Positions 44,332 through 55,248 of a stretch of 64,000 nt of DNA are shown here, piece by piece. A model generated the notes under the pieces. The model was not told the origin of the DNA, ran no database searches, and saw nothing but the letters and a program-made list of their open reading frames with translations. A program made the translations under genes and the position numbers. Each line of letters begins with the position of its first letter. The first letter of the stretch is position 1. The stretch lies in NCBI GenBank assembly GCA_010093635.1, contig MU006778.1:500412-564411 (forward strand), written 5' to 3'. Source of the DNA: Massarina eburnea CBS 473.64. Taxonomy: Eukaryota > Ascomycota > Dothideomycetes > Pleosporales > Massarinaceae.

Positions 44332-45984
44332 TCAGCACAGAAGCCATGCCTTGCACATGAACTTCTCCCGCGACTCATACGGCCAAGTCCCCGGACACCT
44401 AGGCGTAGCGCCCGGAAACATACGCGGCCACAGCTGCGGGTAAATAGTCGAGTAGCACAAGCACTTTTCATCGTAACAGATAGTGCCGTCCGGAAAAGCA
44501 CTGGGAACCGGGTAGGTATCCGGAAAAGCAGACGCATGCCAATGCAGCTTGTACGCGTCCTGTGACGCCGCTTCGAGACGGGGCCAGGTGTTGGGACATT
44601 CTGGTGCGATTACGGTGGTGGTGTTCCAGTACCAGGGTTGTGCCGTCGAGTAGCAGGTGCAGTTGGCGTCGTAGCATGTGGATCCTGGGGGCATGTGGCT
44701 GGGTGGTGGGTAAATGGGGGGGATGTATGGTGGGTATTGTGTTGGTGGGTCAGGAGATGGGGGGGTGTATGTGGGTTCTGCATCGTAGATGGACTCTTGA
44801 CTGTATGTGGGTTCTGCATCGTAGACGGACTCTTGACTGTATGTGGGTTCTGCATCATAGACGGGCTCTGAACTGTAGACGGGCGTTGAATCATAGACGG
44901 GCGTTGAATCATAGACGGGCGTTGAATCATAGACGGGCGTTGAATCATAGACGGGCGTTGAATCGTAGACGGGCTTTGAACTGTCGACGGGCTCTGAATC
45001 GTAGACGGGCTTTGAACTGTCGACGGGCTCTGAATCGTAGACTGGTTCTGAACTGTAAACGGGTTCTGAACTGTAGACAGGCTCTGAATCATAGACGGGC
45101 GTTGAATCGTAGACGGGCGTTGAATCATAGACGGGCTCCGAGTCGTAGACAGGTTCTGCATCGTAGACGGGCTCTGAATTGTATACAGGTCCTGAATCGT
45201 ATACAGGCTCTGAATTGTATACCGGTTCTGTATCGTAGACAGGCTCTGTACCGTAGACAGGCTCTGTATAGTAGACGGGCTCTGAATCGTATACCGGTTC
45301 TGTGTCGTAGACGGGTTCCTGTACTGGCGGCGACACCGGAGAAGCTGGAAGAGAAGGATATTCGTGATAATGATCAGGATCCGGACAGATCGAATGCGGG
45401 ACCCCTTCATCCCACCTTGCCACACACGTCTCGAACAAAAGGTCACTGCCCATGTCGCATTTGTATGACGGTTCGTTTTTCCAACTCCCATGTGTCAGAT
45501 ACGTTCTCTCACACTGTGTTCGAATGCCCCCATCCCCAGGCATACAACTCGCCACCGGACAGCCTTTTGTATTAGCCCCTATGAGAGATAGCCTGACTCC
45601 ACCCTCCAGAAAGGGGCAGTACAAAGAACTTTCCGGACCGGCGTCCTTGTCGCAGTCAATGGCGCTGAAATCGTACCAGATGTTTCCCTTCTCGGGGTCC
45701 AGGTTGTACTCCGCTTGCAGGATACCGGCGGGCGCGACACTGTAGTGTGGAAGGTCGCGGATCTTAATTGAGGTGCCCGAGCCCCTCACGTCCAGGGCGT
45801 GGATGACTGTGCCTCCGTTCGGAGGCACGTATAGGGCGTTGGAGTCGTCTTCCACCATGAGTTCAGGGCCGACGTCCCAGAAGTAGAGGCCGTATGGACA
45901 GTTGTTCACAAATTGCAGGGTGTTCGCGGCAAAGACGGTGCTCCAAGTCCAGAAGAGGACGATGGTGGTGCGTTTGAGTCCCAT
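44332..45984 (-). CDS. Secreted Bys1/thaumatin-like protein with 31 hexapeptide repeats and duplicated Cys module
   Basis: A single exon encodes 550 aa from the ATG at 45984 (MGLKRTT); the frame is open upstream but this ATG begins an ideal signal peptide (TTIVLFWTWSTVFA). Residues ~20-200 form a Bys1/antigenic thaumatin-like domain (TLQFVNNCPYGLYFWDVG, VPPNGGTVIHALDVRGSG, IWYDFSAIDCD) with many cysteines. Then 31 tandem hexapeptides follow, consensus [E/T]PVYDS (44761-45318). The C-terminus holds two copies of a Cys module: CYDANCTCYST...CPNTWP and CYDEKCLCYST...CPGTWP. There is no GPI signal. The protein is therefore secreted or wall-associated. Tyr- and Pro-rich repeats of this kind are consistent with cross-linked wall or adhesive proteins (inference). 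Open frames on the other strand are produced by the 18-bp period. Confidence 0.8.
   Translation of the reverse strand: MGLKRTTIVLFWTWSTVFAANTLQFVNNCPYGLYFWDVGPELMVEDDSNALYVPPNGGTVIHALDVRGSGTSIKIRDLPHYSVAPAGILQAEYNLDPEKGNIWYDFSAIDCDKDAGPESSLYCPFLEGGVRLSLIGANTKGCPVASCMPGDGGIRTQCERTYLTHGSWKNEPSYKCDMGSDLLFETCVARWDEGVPHSICPDPDHYHEYPSLPASPVSPPVQEPVYDTEPVYDSEPVYYTEPVYGTEPVYDTEPVYNSEPVYDSGPVYNSEPVYDAEPVYDSEPVYDSTPVYDSTPVYDSEPVYSSEPVYSSEPVYDSEPVDSSKPVYDSEPVDSSKPVYDSTPVYDSTPVYDSTPVYDSTPVYDSTPVYSSEPVYDAEPTYSQESVYDAEPTYSQESIYDAEPTYTPPSPDPPTQYPPYIPPIYPPPSHMPPGSTCYDANCTCYSTAQPWYWNTTTVIAPECPNTWPRLEAASQDAYKLHWHASAFPDTYPVPSAFPDGTICYDEKCLCYSTIYPQLWPRMFPGATPRCPGTWPYESREKFMCKAWLLC
44761..45318 (-). repeat. 18-bp coding minisatellite (31 units)
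   Basis: 558 bp of tandem 18-bp units encode [E/T/K]PVYDS-type hexapeptides on the minus strand. Central units (about 44870-44960) are almost identical at the DNA level, whereas edge units diverge (EPTYSQ/ESVYDA alternation at the 3' end of the gene). This gradient is typical of arrays that expand and contract from the middle. Confidence 0.92.
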
Positions 45985-46406
45985 GGTAAAGACAAGTAGT
46001 GAGGGGATGAGATAGAGATTGATTTGTGTGAATGTCTTGTACGACTGAGCGTCAACGCCGCAGCGGTAGCTTTGGTGTTGAGTTCGATGTACAAGCACAG
46101 TTTTCGACAAATGTGAAAGGGGGAGACGAGAGCGCTCAGTTTTTCATAACCCAGGGGAAAGGGATGGGGTTTTCAATGAAGACGGGGGAAAGCACAGATT
46201 ACTATTGAGACAACCGTGTCAAGTTGCTGACTCTCAAGGACAACGAAGCCATCACACTCCGGAGAGAATAGTCTGGAGTGGAAGCCGTCTATAGCCGTGT
46301 TTGGTGTCAACTATATCTCTTCATCGCAAAGCCGCAGGGAAACCCTCGAAGAGATATCCATACAATATCAACCATCTCTCCAATCTTCTCCCTTCAATTC
46401 AGCATC
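45985..46406. other. Divergent promoter of repeat protein gene
   Basis: Contains the upstream region of the Bys1-like gene (minus) and of the small candidate gene (plus). No other feature seen. Confidence 0.45.
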
Positions 46407-46696
46407 ATGACCAACACACGGCACTCATTCCTCCCTTACGCCGCAAGACACGTTTACCGTAACCCTCAACAACTTCCAGGAAAGAGTGATGAGGAATTTC
46501 TCCGAGACCGCTTCATGTGGCTACAGTAAGCACGTGGCAGAGAAACGTGAGTGGCTGAAAAACGTGAGTGGCATTGGTCTCGACCGTCAGTGACTTCTTG
46601 CGGTACCGATCGTTGAATTTGTCCCTGGTTCAACCACGAGCAGGTATCCTATCACAGGACCCCGAAATTGAATCACCTCCTCCTTTGCTCACTTAG
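46407..46696 (+). CDS. Candidate small two-exon gene, 74 aa
   Basis: Exon 1 is 46407-46525 (ATG in ATCATGACC context), with a GTAAGC donor at 46526. A 65-nt intron ends in GTCAG at 46590, and exon 2 is 46591-46696, ending in TAG. The join gives a whole number of codons and a smooth amphipathic product: SDEEFLRDRFMWL joined to HDFLRYRSLNLSLVQP. Without splicing the frame stops two codons past the donor. No signal peptide, no known family. The splice agreement is the only support; an expressed transcript would be needed to confirm. Confidence 0.35.
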
Positions 46697-47247
46697 CATC
46701 ACAGACCCACGCTCAACGAAGCTAGGCGATGAAAGTGTGTCACAAGGGAATACCCGGGCGAGAGGATTGAATTAGTTCTGCGATTTGTTTCGATATGTTC
46801 TTGCACGTGTAGAATCCGACCATGGGGAGATGAGATGCCCTCATCTGATTGGTGAACAGCGTGACAGTACCATTTTGGCAACAGAGAGCACACAAATGGT
46901 AGACCCATGTAGACATTTCCATTACTATTTGCTAGAGATCCAAGGTCTTCAGTCTCATCAAGATAAGTATCAAGAGCAGCGGGCACTCAAAGTGCACAAT
47001 GAACATCAAGATTGTAGCGATCAAATCTATGAAGTCTGCAAAAATGCCTCATAACCGTGGGGTATACCATATGACCGTAAACGTGAATGCAACCCAACCA
47101 TGCATGAATAAACTCCCGAAGCCAATGCAAATGCAAAACCAAGCCCGACCCAAGTCTCTGTCTGCCACTTTGCCAGTCGCAGCCCGTGGGATGTTGCCAT
47201 TCTGTTCTCGCACCACCATTCTTCTGTTGGCGCGTGCCTTTTTTCAA
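46697..47247. other. Intergenic region downstream of TFIIB gene
   Basis: No gene supported; short frames in both strands have no features. Confidence 0.5.
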
Positions 47248-48360
47248 TTAGACCGAGGGGACGTTCGCCATTTGGGCGCCTCGTTTCGTCCAACCCGCCT
47301 CATCCACAACAACCGACAGCGATGCGTGTATCAGCTTGTAGGCTGTCCGGATGGTGCCGTCGCTCACATCCACCGCTTGGCCAATCTCCTTTGGCGTCTT
47401 TGGATGCCCCATGATATTTGCGACCAGGTAGATGCACGCGCCAGTGATTGAGAGCGGAGAACGTCCGGCGGCAACGTGGTTGGCAGTGACTCGCTCTGCG
47501 CATTCTTGGGCAACAATGCTTGTGGTATTGTCGAGACCGAGCTTGCTGCAGGCTCGTATGATGAGTTCTGCCGCGCTTGTAGCTTGAGTGTGCTTGAAGG
47601 CACTGCTATTGATGACGGCGCCACTTCCGGCGGCCTTGTTCCCTGACCCATCCTTGAGCTGCTGTTGATGTACGAAGGATTCCAGAGTCTTGTACGTCCG
47701 TCCAATCTCCTTCTTGCTGACATTGGTGAGCTTAAAGATCTCGCGGAAAGAGCGGCCGACACCCTCCTGCCGACACGCGATGAAGATGCAAGCGGCGATG
47801 ACTGCGTCCTGCGATTTCCCTTTGAAGATCTTCGCGTCATCCGCCATCTTGAACAAGATCTTTGCCGTGTCGGCGACGGTTCTAGACATCTGGAGGGTGT
47901 CGCAATAGGCACCGATCGAAGAGTAGGCTGTCTGAAGCGATTTATTAGTCTTGTCTAAATTGTTCTTATTCTGCGCCCGCGCAAGGTCACGATGCCTCAT
48001 GTTGCCTGGCGCAAAGTTAACAAAGCTCCTCCAGAGGGTTTACAATGTGTGAGTACCATCGCCGAAGCTGATCTCCGTCTGGAGCTGTGAGCCGTGGAGG
48101 AGCGGGTTCGCCGCATCTCCAACGCGCGAAGGGTCATCATTGTTCTGGTCATCGTTGGAGAAAGTGCGCCATTCGGAGCGGTAGTCCAGGTTGTGCTCCG
48201 AGAGCACACGACCGCAGGAGCCACAGATGGTGTCGCCACTCGAGAAGTTCTCAACCAGGTTCGGTGGAAGCTCCTTGCAGTCCGGGCACATCAAGATCAC
48301 GTCGAGGTCTTGCCGATAGGGCTGGTCAAGAGCGGATTGCCCATTATCGACGCCTGCCAT
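47248..48360 (-). CDS. SUA7: Transcription initiation factor TFIIB
   Basis: Two minus-strand exons (48360-48057 and 48005-47248) give 353 aa, the normal size. The N-terminal zinc ribbon shows CPDC (Cys25, Cys28) and CGSC, followed by the B-reader/linker NLDYRSEWRTFSNDD, which sets the transcription start site by threading into the Pol II cleft. Two cyclin-like repeats follow: VADTAKILFKMADDAKIFKG with AACIFIACRQEGVGRSFREI, and AQECAERVTANHVAAGRSPL with GACIYLVANIMG, binding TBP and the BRE/TATA DNA. The single intron splits a Gly codon in FGDGNMRHRD. It is an essential single-copy gene in fungi. It lies 352 bp upstream of the 3' end of POL1, on the same strand. Confidence 0.96.
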
Positions 48361-48712
48361 TTTATGTGTGTGTGGAGGACGGTGGTGACGGGGTGGAGAA
48401 GAGAGGGGTTGTCGTGTTGTAGAGAAAGAGTCTGGGGGTGCCTTATGCGGCTGCAGCCAAGACAATACAGTCACGAGTACACTAACGTAATCCAGCTAGC
48501 GCGACACGTGCGCGGCTTGGTAACAAAGCACGGCAAATCATCAGTTGACTGTTCGAACTTTAACACCACACATGCATGTCTTACAGCAAATTGCTTCGTC
48601 TGGAACAGATTGAAACAGGAGAAAGGCATTACTTATTCCAAACCATACTCATGAAAACAAGGCCCGTAATCAACCCGTCCCCACCAATCGTATCACATAC
48701 CATACCACGCCA
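48361..48712. other. Promoter of TFIIB gene / 3' flank of POL1
   Basis: 352 bp; no gene. It contains the TFIIB promoter (minus strand) and the POL1 terminator region. Confidence 0.5.
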
Positions 48713-51700
48713 TTACTTCAGCGCAAAAGCAAACAAACTATCCATCTGGACCCATTGCCGTCCATTCCTCTCCAGCCATTTGTCCACTACCCCGACCAAT
48801 GTGCCAAACCTCTCCCTATTAACCGCGGCGAGCACTTTCATCTTCTCCTTCTTCTCCGCCGCGTTCTCCACTTTCATCCCATTAACGCCGTCTTCCTTAC
48901 CCACCCGGTCAGCATCAAACAATGACTTATAATACAATAATTGATTCCAGACATCCTTCTCTGAAGACGTGTACACCATCTTGCCCAAGCAGTCTTTAGC
49001 AAGACCCTTCGGTCCCAGACACCTGTGGCCGTAGACGCTGATCTGGCGCGTACGAGAGGAGCACGCAGGATCGTTGCACATGAGCTCGCCAGAGTAGTAT
49101 GTTGCAAGGGTTTGGCGAATGGCGGATTCAAGTTGAGCTACTACGCTCAAATTTGAGAGTATTTGTTGGCAGGAGGCATCGGGGCATTTCAAGCCGTCGT
49201 GCGTTATCGTAGTGGTTGTAGGTGAAGAGAGACCGTGGAAGGGGAAGGTGGTGTGGCATGCGCGGCAACGCAGATGCAGCGGTGTGCAGGCTTGAAAGCG
49301 CACCGAATCTGGGATTTGTGACTCTAGGGGCTGGATCTCGACGTCTTGTGTGTTTCCCCCAGAGACGGTGCTGACGCGGTATTTGGAGGTGTCGAGACCG
49401 AGGCACGCTGCTAGCATCGTAATGTTGGTTCCACTAATAGGCGCACAGAGACGCTCAACTGGAGGGAGAATCTGCTTGTGCAGGTAGTAGTCGACATCAG
49501 GCTTGAGTTCAGAATTGGCCTTGAGCACTTCATCGACTGGATACGCATTCTTAGCTGCGCTCTCGGCACTGCCGTTGTTTTCCCCTGTGATGATGAAGCT
49601 CATAACATCCTTAGCCTTGACATTTTTTCCCTTCGCGATGAGGCGGTTCGCTACCTGCACGGAGGGCATAGAGTTGCCGTTCGGGTAGTCCTTGGGGTTC
49701 TTGCCGAGCTGCGTGTAAATGATGTATTTCTGGGCTTTGATCTCGCCCTGGCGCATGCTCTCGGCGAGGGTGCGTAGGTGGTCGTGAATCTTCTCGACAA
49801 CAATCTCAGGCTCTTCACCGGACAGCAAGAAGTTCAGTAGTTTACTGGTGACGGTTAACGAAGTACTAGTAGCTCGGATATGATACGTACGTCGAAGTAT
49901 CTTTCGACAAAGCACAGTATTCCCTGCGTCGCATGTCGAGACCCTTGACCTCAAGCTTTTCATGGTACTGGCCATCAACATTAATCATGTTTATGGCAGC
50001 ATACTTCTTCTTAGCATGCAGTAAGATACGCCGGAAGACATTGTCAATATCGATCTCCAGTAGCTTGTAGCTGCCGTTGACCTCCCTTTTAAACTCTTCA
50101 CCCAGCTTCAGCGCTTCTTGCATGTTGTCGACGTTGGTGTTGATCATAACGGAATCAGTGTCGCCGTAAATGACGCGCAGCATCTTTGCTTCAGCCATCT
50201 CCTTGGTCCTGCGAAGAATCTCGCGGCCCTTGTACGTAGTGAGCATAGCGAGAGGACGAGCGTAGAAACGTGACTTCGAATATCCGAGACATCCGTACAT
50301 AGAGTTCGCTGTGAGTTTCAAGGCGAGCTGCTTAATATCCCAGGTAGCAAGCTGGTCGATGGTCGCAGTGGGACTCTTCATGAGCTTCTTGACTTCTCGT
50401 CGTCGATCGACGAGAGTTTTAATGAGTTTGGGCAAGATACCTTTATCGGCATCTTCGTTAGGAACTTCGGGAACTTTGTCGTCATCCTCAGTCTGCATTC
50501 TGTCAGCCTATGTTGTAATGGTAAAAGTAATGACCTACCAAATCCGAGCGCTCAACCGTTGTGAAGCAGATGTTGAACTCCTGAATAATACTGGGGTAAA
50601 GCGAGTTGAAGTCCATGACCAGAATGAACTTGTCATACAGTCCTTTCTCAGGCTCAAAGACAAGACCACCCTTGTACTTGTCCTTCTTCTTCGCGTCCAC
50701 ACCCTCTTCGCCCTCAGCTGCGACTTCCTCGGCCTTGGCTTTACCCTTACCCCACTGCTTGTCTGGACAGATGAATTTCTTGTTGTAGAAATCATGCAGC
50801 AGAATGTACTCGTTCCGCTCGGCGCGGGTTCCACTCAGTGTACGGGCCCAAGAGTTGCCGGCAAGGTTGGTGAGAACCTTTGAAAGAGAGAGTATTTGTA
50901 CCTTGACTGAGATGGAAGCGATGAAGAATGCATCTGCTTGGCAGTGTTTGACGTAATTCATCAGCCCATCCTTCGAAGTCGCCCAGGTCTTCAGTGCCGC
51001 TTCATTGTCGAGTTCTTGTCTTTTTTTGTTGATAACAAGTTCGCACATTTCTTCCAAACTCCAGGACTGGCACTTCATCATAAGCGACTTTCCGAGGTCG
51101 TTCGCAAGATCACATAGCAAGCGACCAGAAGCCAATTGCCTCTCAGCGAAGAAGCTGCCGCCACCCTTGCCCATGTTCTTGGGCCAGTCGCTCCTTCTCA
51201 GTCGACCAATGCGATGCCAGCCGGGTGTCTTCTTCTCGCGCATGCGATTAAGCAGAGTACTGAAGTCGACATCGTCAAGACGGTGACCGATCAGTATATC
51301 AGGATCATGGCGCTGGAACATAGCCATGAAGATACTGAGTAGGTCTTGCTCAGTCCTTTTGAGCATAATGGTGCTCTTCTGTTTCTCTGCCTCTGCCTTA
51401 AACCCAGCTGGATACGAATCGCCGTTTGGACGCATGATCGTGAAGCTTTTACAAGGAAGCTGGTCTGCTGGCGTCGTGTCGGCGAGTGAGAAGTTATCGT
51501 AGACCATGGCGCTCGCCATAAGGATCTCTTGTTTGTTGTCTTTGGCGTTGAACGTGGTGCGCAATGAAATACTCATCAGTGTAAACGGTGGGGGTTCAAT
51601 GTTGTCTGTGTTTTCGAGAACCGTGATGTTGTTTGGCTTATTGACGACAAGCTCAAGCTTGCACCAAGAGGCGTTGTTGAGTTTGGTAAAGTCGGCATCC

Positions 51701-53286
51701 TCGATCTTGAGCCAGCAAGGACCCATGATGTTCTTCCAGAGCACAAACTGCTCGAAAAGCGAAGTGTTGGCACCAAAAACATGCGAGAAAGTCTCGCCCT
51801 TTAAGTCGGCAGACAAGGGCATCTTGTCGTATCCATATAGCAATTTTAGGTAATCGGCCTCTCTTGGTATGTCAGGCAGCTCAAAGGCGTACTTTCGAGT
51901 ACATGGCTTGATCTTGTGCATCGTAACACGGTGCTTGCTCATGAGCTCATCCACCTCTTCATAGACGTCGGACATTTCAACCTCTTCGTCAGTCTGGTGC
52001 CCTCTCTTCACGCGATTCTCCCGGGGGAGGAAGTAAAGCTTGCGGAGTATATTGTCGACCTTGACGAAGCAGCTGGCATAGTTACCAGTGATCTTGTCCT
52101 TCACTTTCCCAAAGAGACACAGACTTCCGTTGATTTCGGTGTAGTCAATCCAGAACATACGCAGGCTACCATCTTCCTCGAGAGCAGCTTCAGGTTTCAG
52201 TTTGCCAACAGTGGTGGTGATTGCGGGAGCCGGGCTACTCATAACATTCAGCTTGCTGGTAACATCGTTCCAGGAAGACGCATCTATTGCCGCAGCAACT
52301 GACGGCCCCGTTGGAATGGAACTACCCGGAGTGGGGCCTTCCATCTTCTTAGGTTTGGGAACTGGTCGCTTGCCGGAGATATTGACACTCGCTGAAGCCA
52401 CACCTGCGTGGCCGACTGCCTGCTCAACTTCCATACCGTCGTCCTCTTCTTCCTCGATTTTGACTCTGCTAGGTTGTACTTTGCGTTCTACCGCCTTTGC
52501 CACGGGAGACGATTGCGGAACCGGGTCGCTCATGGGTATATCGTCATCGCCGAGCATGGGAAGCGGGTCATCGTCGTATGCGTTTTCGGCCGGGGGCGTT
52601 TCGGACATGAACGTGTCGGAATCTGCGGTAGGCTTTCTGGCGGCATTCCCTCGATTCTCGGAAACGGGCGGAGATAACAAGCGAGTCTTTCGTCGTGACT
52701 CGGTCTTGACAGGTCGCATACGAGGGGCCGCGCGGGGGGCATTGGTATTGAGCTCGCCCAGCAAGTCATCCATGAAATCATTGTCCTCGGCAGTGGCGAC
52801 GGGCTGCACGATGTCAGCTTCATTCAGTTTGCATATGCCGATGGGGCATTACCTTCGGTTTCGTCGCTGCGGCATTTTGCTTTGTGAAGAAGGAATTGAT
52901 CTTTCGGTTCTGGTTGTCCCGCTTTTCCTTGTCTTCCTCGCGTTTCCGTTTAGCTAATGCACGTTAGCTGTGGTCATATGAAGTATCTCGAAATTCATAC
53001 CAGCTTTCCCCTTGGCTGGACGCTCTTCTTCCTCGCTCTCGGTCGCATAATGGTACCCGGGATGGCTGTTGTCCCACTCCTCTCTTCCGTCATCGACGTA
53101 CCCCTCGCCATTGTCGTCCACGATAAAATCATCCTGATCTAGACGGCCTCTGACAAGCTTCTTGTAGCCCTCTTCATCGATCTCATCGTATAGCTGGTCC
53201 TCCTCTGCAACCTCGTACGTGGACAAACGCGTCTTGCCCGCAGCTCGCAATGCCCGCAGCTCTGCTAGTTTGGCTGCGTGAGACAT
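48713..53286 (-). CDS. POL1: DNA polymerase alpha catalytic subunit
   Basis: Five minus-strand exons (53286-53001, 52953-52853, 52803-50539, 50507-49891, 49844-48713) give 1466 aa, matching the yeast enzyme. It elongates primase RNA primers at replication origins and lagging strands. The N-terminus has the Pol-alpha acidic block (EDQLYDEIDEEGYKKLVRGR), a PIP-like NRKINSFF (residues 111-118) and a Ctf4-binding (CIP-box)-like DDLLGEL (141-147). The B-family catalytic motifs are A, DFNSLYPSIIQEFN (Asp860); B, KLTANSMYGCLGYSKSR (about 948-964); and C, YGDTDS (about 998-1003, Asp1000/Asp1002). The C-terminal domain carries two zinc sites (CRACHTTFPF; CNDPACSSRT...CLGPKGLAKDC). All introns are short and keep frame. 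The start is the first ATG, giving MSHAAKLAELRALRAAGK. Confidence 0.96.
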
Positions 53287-55248
53287 TTTAGAGGAATATG
53301 AAAAACGTGAATAAGAAACGTAAAGGAGTCGTCAAGTTTAGAGTCGTGGCGTTGACATGAGAGGGGCGTGTGGTGTAATGAGGAAAGAGCGCGAGACGCG
53401 TGCACGAAATCAGAAGGAACGCGTAAAGTGGCACTAGACCAAATTAAGTTAGAAACTACACGCCACACTTCTGCCCAATAATATACCATTACTCACCATG
53501 CCATGTCGTTATCCCAAATTGTAACTTTTAAAACAAATCCATCTCCACCCGAGAGGCCATCTTTCGGAGTTTCAAGACAAACTTCCTGCCGGAGATGGCT
53601 GGAGTTGTGAAGAACATACCGCGTCAAGAAAAGAGTAAAAATGCGAAAAGATACGATAATCTGTAGGTAGAACCTAGAGCTATATGAACAGTGGAGGATA
53701 TACTAGGAGGTAATCTATTTAGACAATCCTACGTCTCTCAGAATTATCATAGCAAGGCTACTGTTTGCATGTAATAGAAGTGAATATATAGTTCTATCGT
53801 TCATGGTATGATTAGATGCGTGACGTTCGTAGGCAGACTGGAGCATTTTGAAGGCAATTTGACGAGACAAGCAAGGACAAAGAGTAGTTGTGGGGTGCAG
53901 GAGGACCACAGTGCATATCCACTATTAATCATGAAGTAACGCGGGGAGCGTGCACGAACTGCACGCGAACGGTGCTGGAAAACACTTCTGCCATTAGATT
54001 GTGAATAGGGTATTTGATGGTTTTAACGAAAAACTAAGCACATGAATGCTGAGATGTGGACGTATATCCCCGGGGCGCATGAGTGAAAAGAAAAGGGGGA
54101 GACAACAATAGAGCCAGAGGCGGTGGTCAGTACGAGATCGACATGGGCGGATTTTAGAGCATTCCAAATAGATCTGTCGACAACAAACTCGGAACGACAG
54201 CTGGTGTTGCACGGAGCTTGACGCAGCAACCTATTTCTCACTTTTCCGATGAAGCGAAAGGAATTGGACGCGTGACTAACAGAGTCGAGCTTTAATATGG
54301 GCCGAATGAGACGTGTCGTTACGCTCCTTGCTCTCTGTGCAAATCGCCACCACGAGACTCGTTCTAGACTGCCATCCAATTAGCCGCCGCCCATGACATT
54401 GGCCGGTCAGTTGATATCGCCGCATAGATGCAGCGCTAGTACGCGCATCATACACCTACGTAGGTGGTAAAGGAAAGGTCTACAGACCGCCCTCGCACAC
54501 CGCAAGATGAAGAGACTCAAGTTTGCGGCGCGGGAGTGCCGAGGAGACACGTTTGCGGTGCCCGGATGAGACACAAAGTGTTCATCCCGTCGGAAAGGCC
54601 TGGGCGGTCATGCAATTGTTGGAGAATCCCGATGCAGGACGAGACGGAATGTCGGGCGAGGTCCGAAGAGGCTCTTCCCCACATGCACTAAGTTTGCTAG
54701 CGCGCCGCTTACATGCCTGCAATGGAACATCTGCTTCCTGCTAGCAGGGTTCCCCGTTTATCTCCACAGACCGTTGATATAATTACAGGCACCGTAACAA
54801 GTGCATTGGAAGGTGTGTGAAGTAGTGCTGTGATAAACAACGGCCGCTGTATGATCCATGGTGAGGATGAAAAGTCCGGCTTGGGTGCCGGAAGCAGATC
54901 GATAAGCTAAGGACGGCCTGGTGGCGCCGATAACGCGCACGGCCGATCCCCAAACTTGCTCACAGGTGCGACCTTTATTACCCTACGGACCACTTTTCTG
55001 CTCGGCGCTGAAAGACTGCACGCTCCAGATTTTGCACGCCTCTCTTCCTCTTCATTCCTCAGCTACATATTTGCCTTCCAACTGCTGCTTTCGACCTCCC
55101 TTCATACTCTTTGTGCACCGCTGGGGTCTCTTCGACGCTGAACGCAAGCAAAAGTACTACTCACACAGCACCTGCGCTCACCGCCGCGCACGCCCACCAC
55201 TTTTGTTTGCGTGTTGGCGTAGACGTAAGAATCAAACCAGGTTATAGG
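53287..55248. other. Gene-free region of about 2 kb upstream of MFS transporter
   Basis: Contains the POL1 promoter (left) and the MFS promoter and leader (right, from about 54950, pyrimidine-rich). No coding region with domain or splice support was found in the middle; short frames at 54023-54379 and 54464-54744 show nothing recognisable. Confidence 0.5.

Noticed and set aside
44562..45575. Long plus-strand frame (337 aa, Arg/Ala/Leu/Asn repeats) opposite the Bys1-like gene
   Set aside because: The 18-bp period leaves several frames free of stops on both strands. Only the minus-strand frame has a signal peptide, a family domain and a sensible Cys module.
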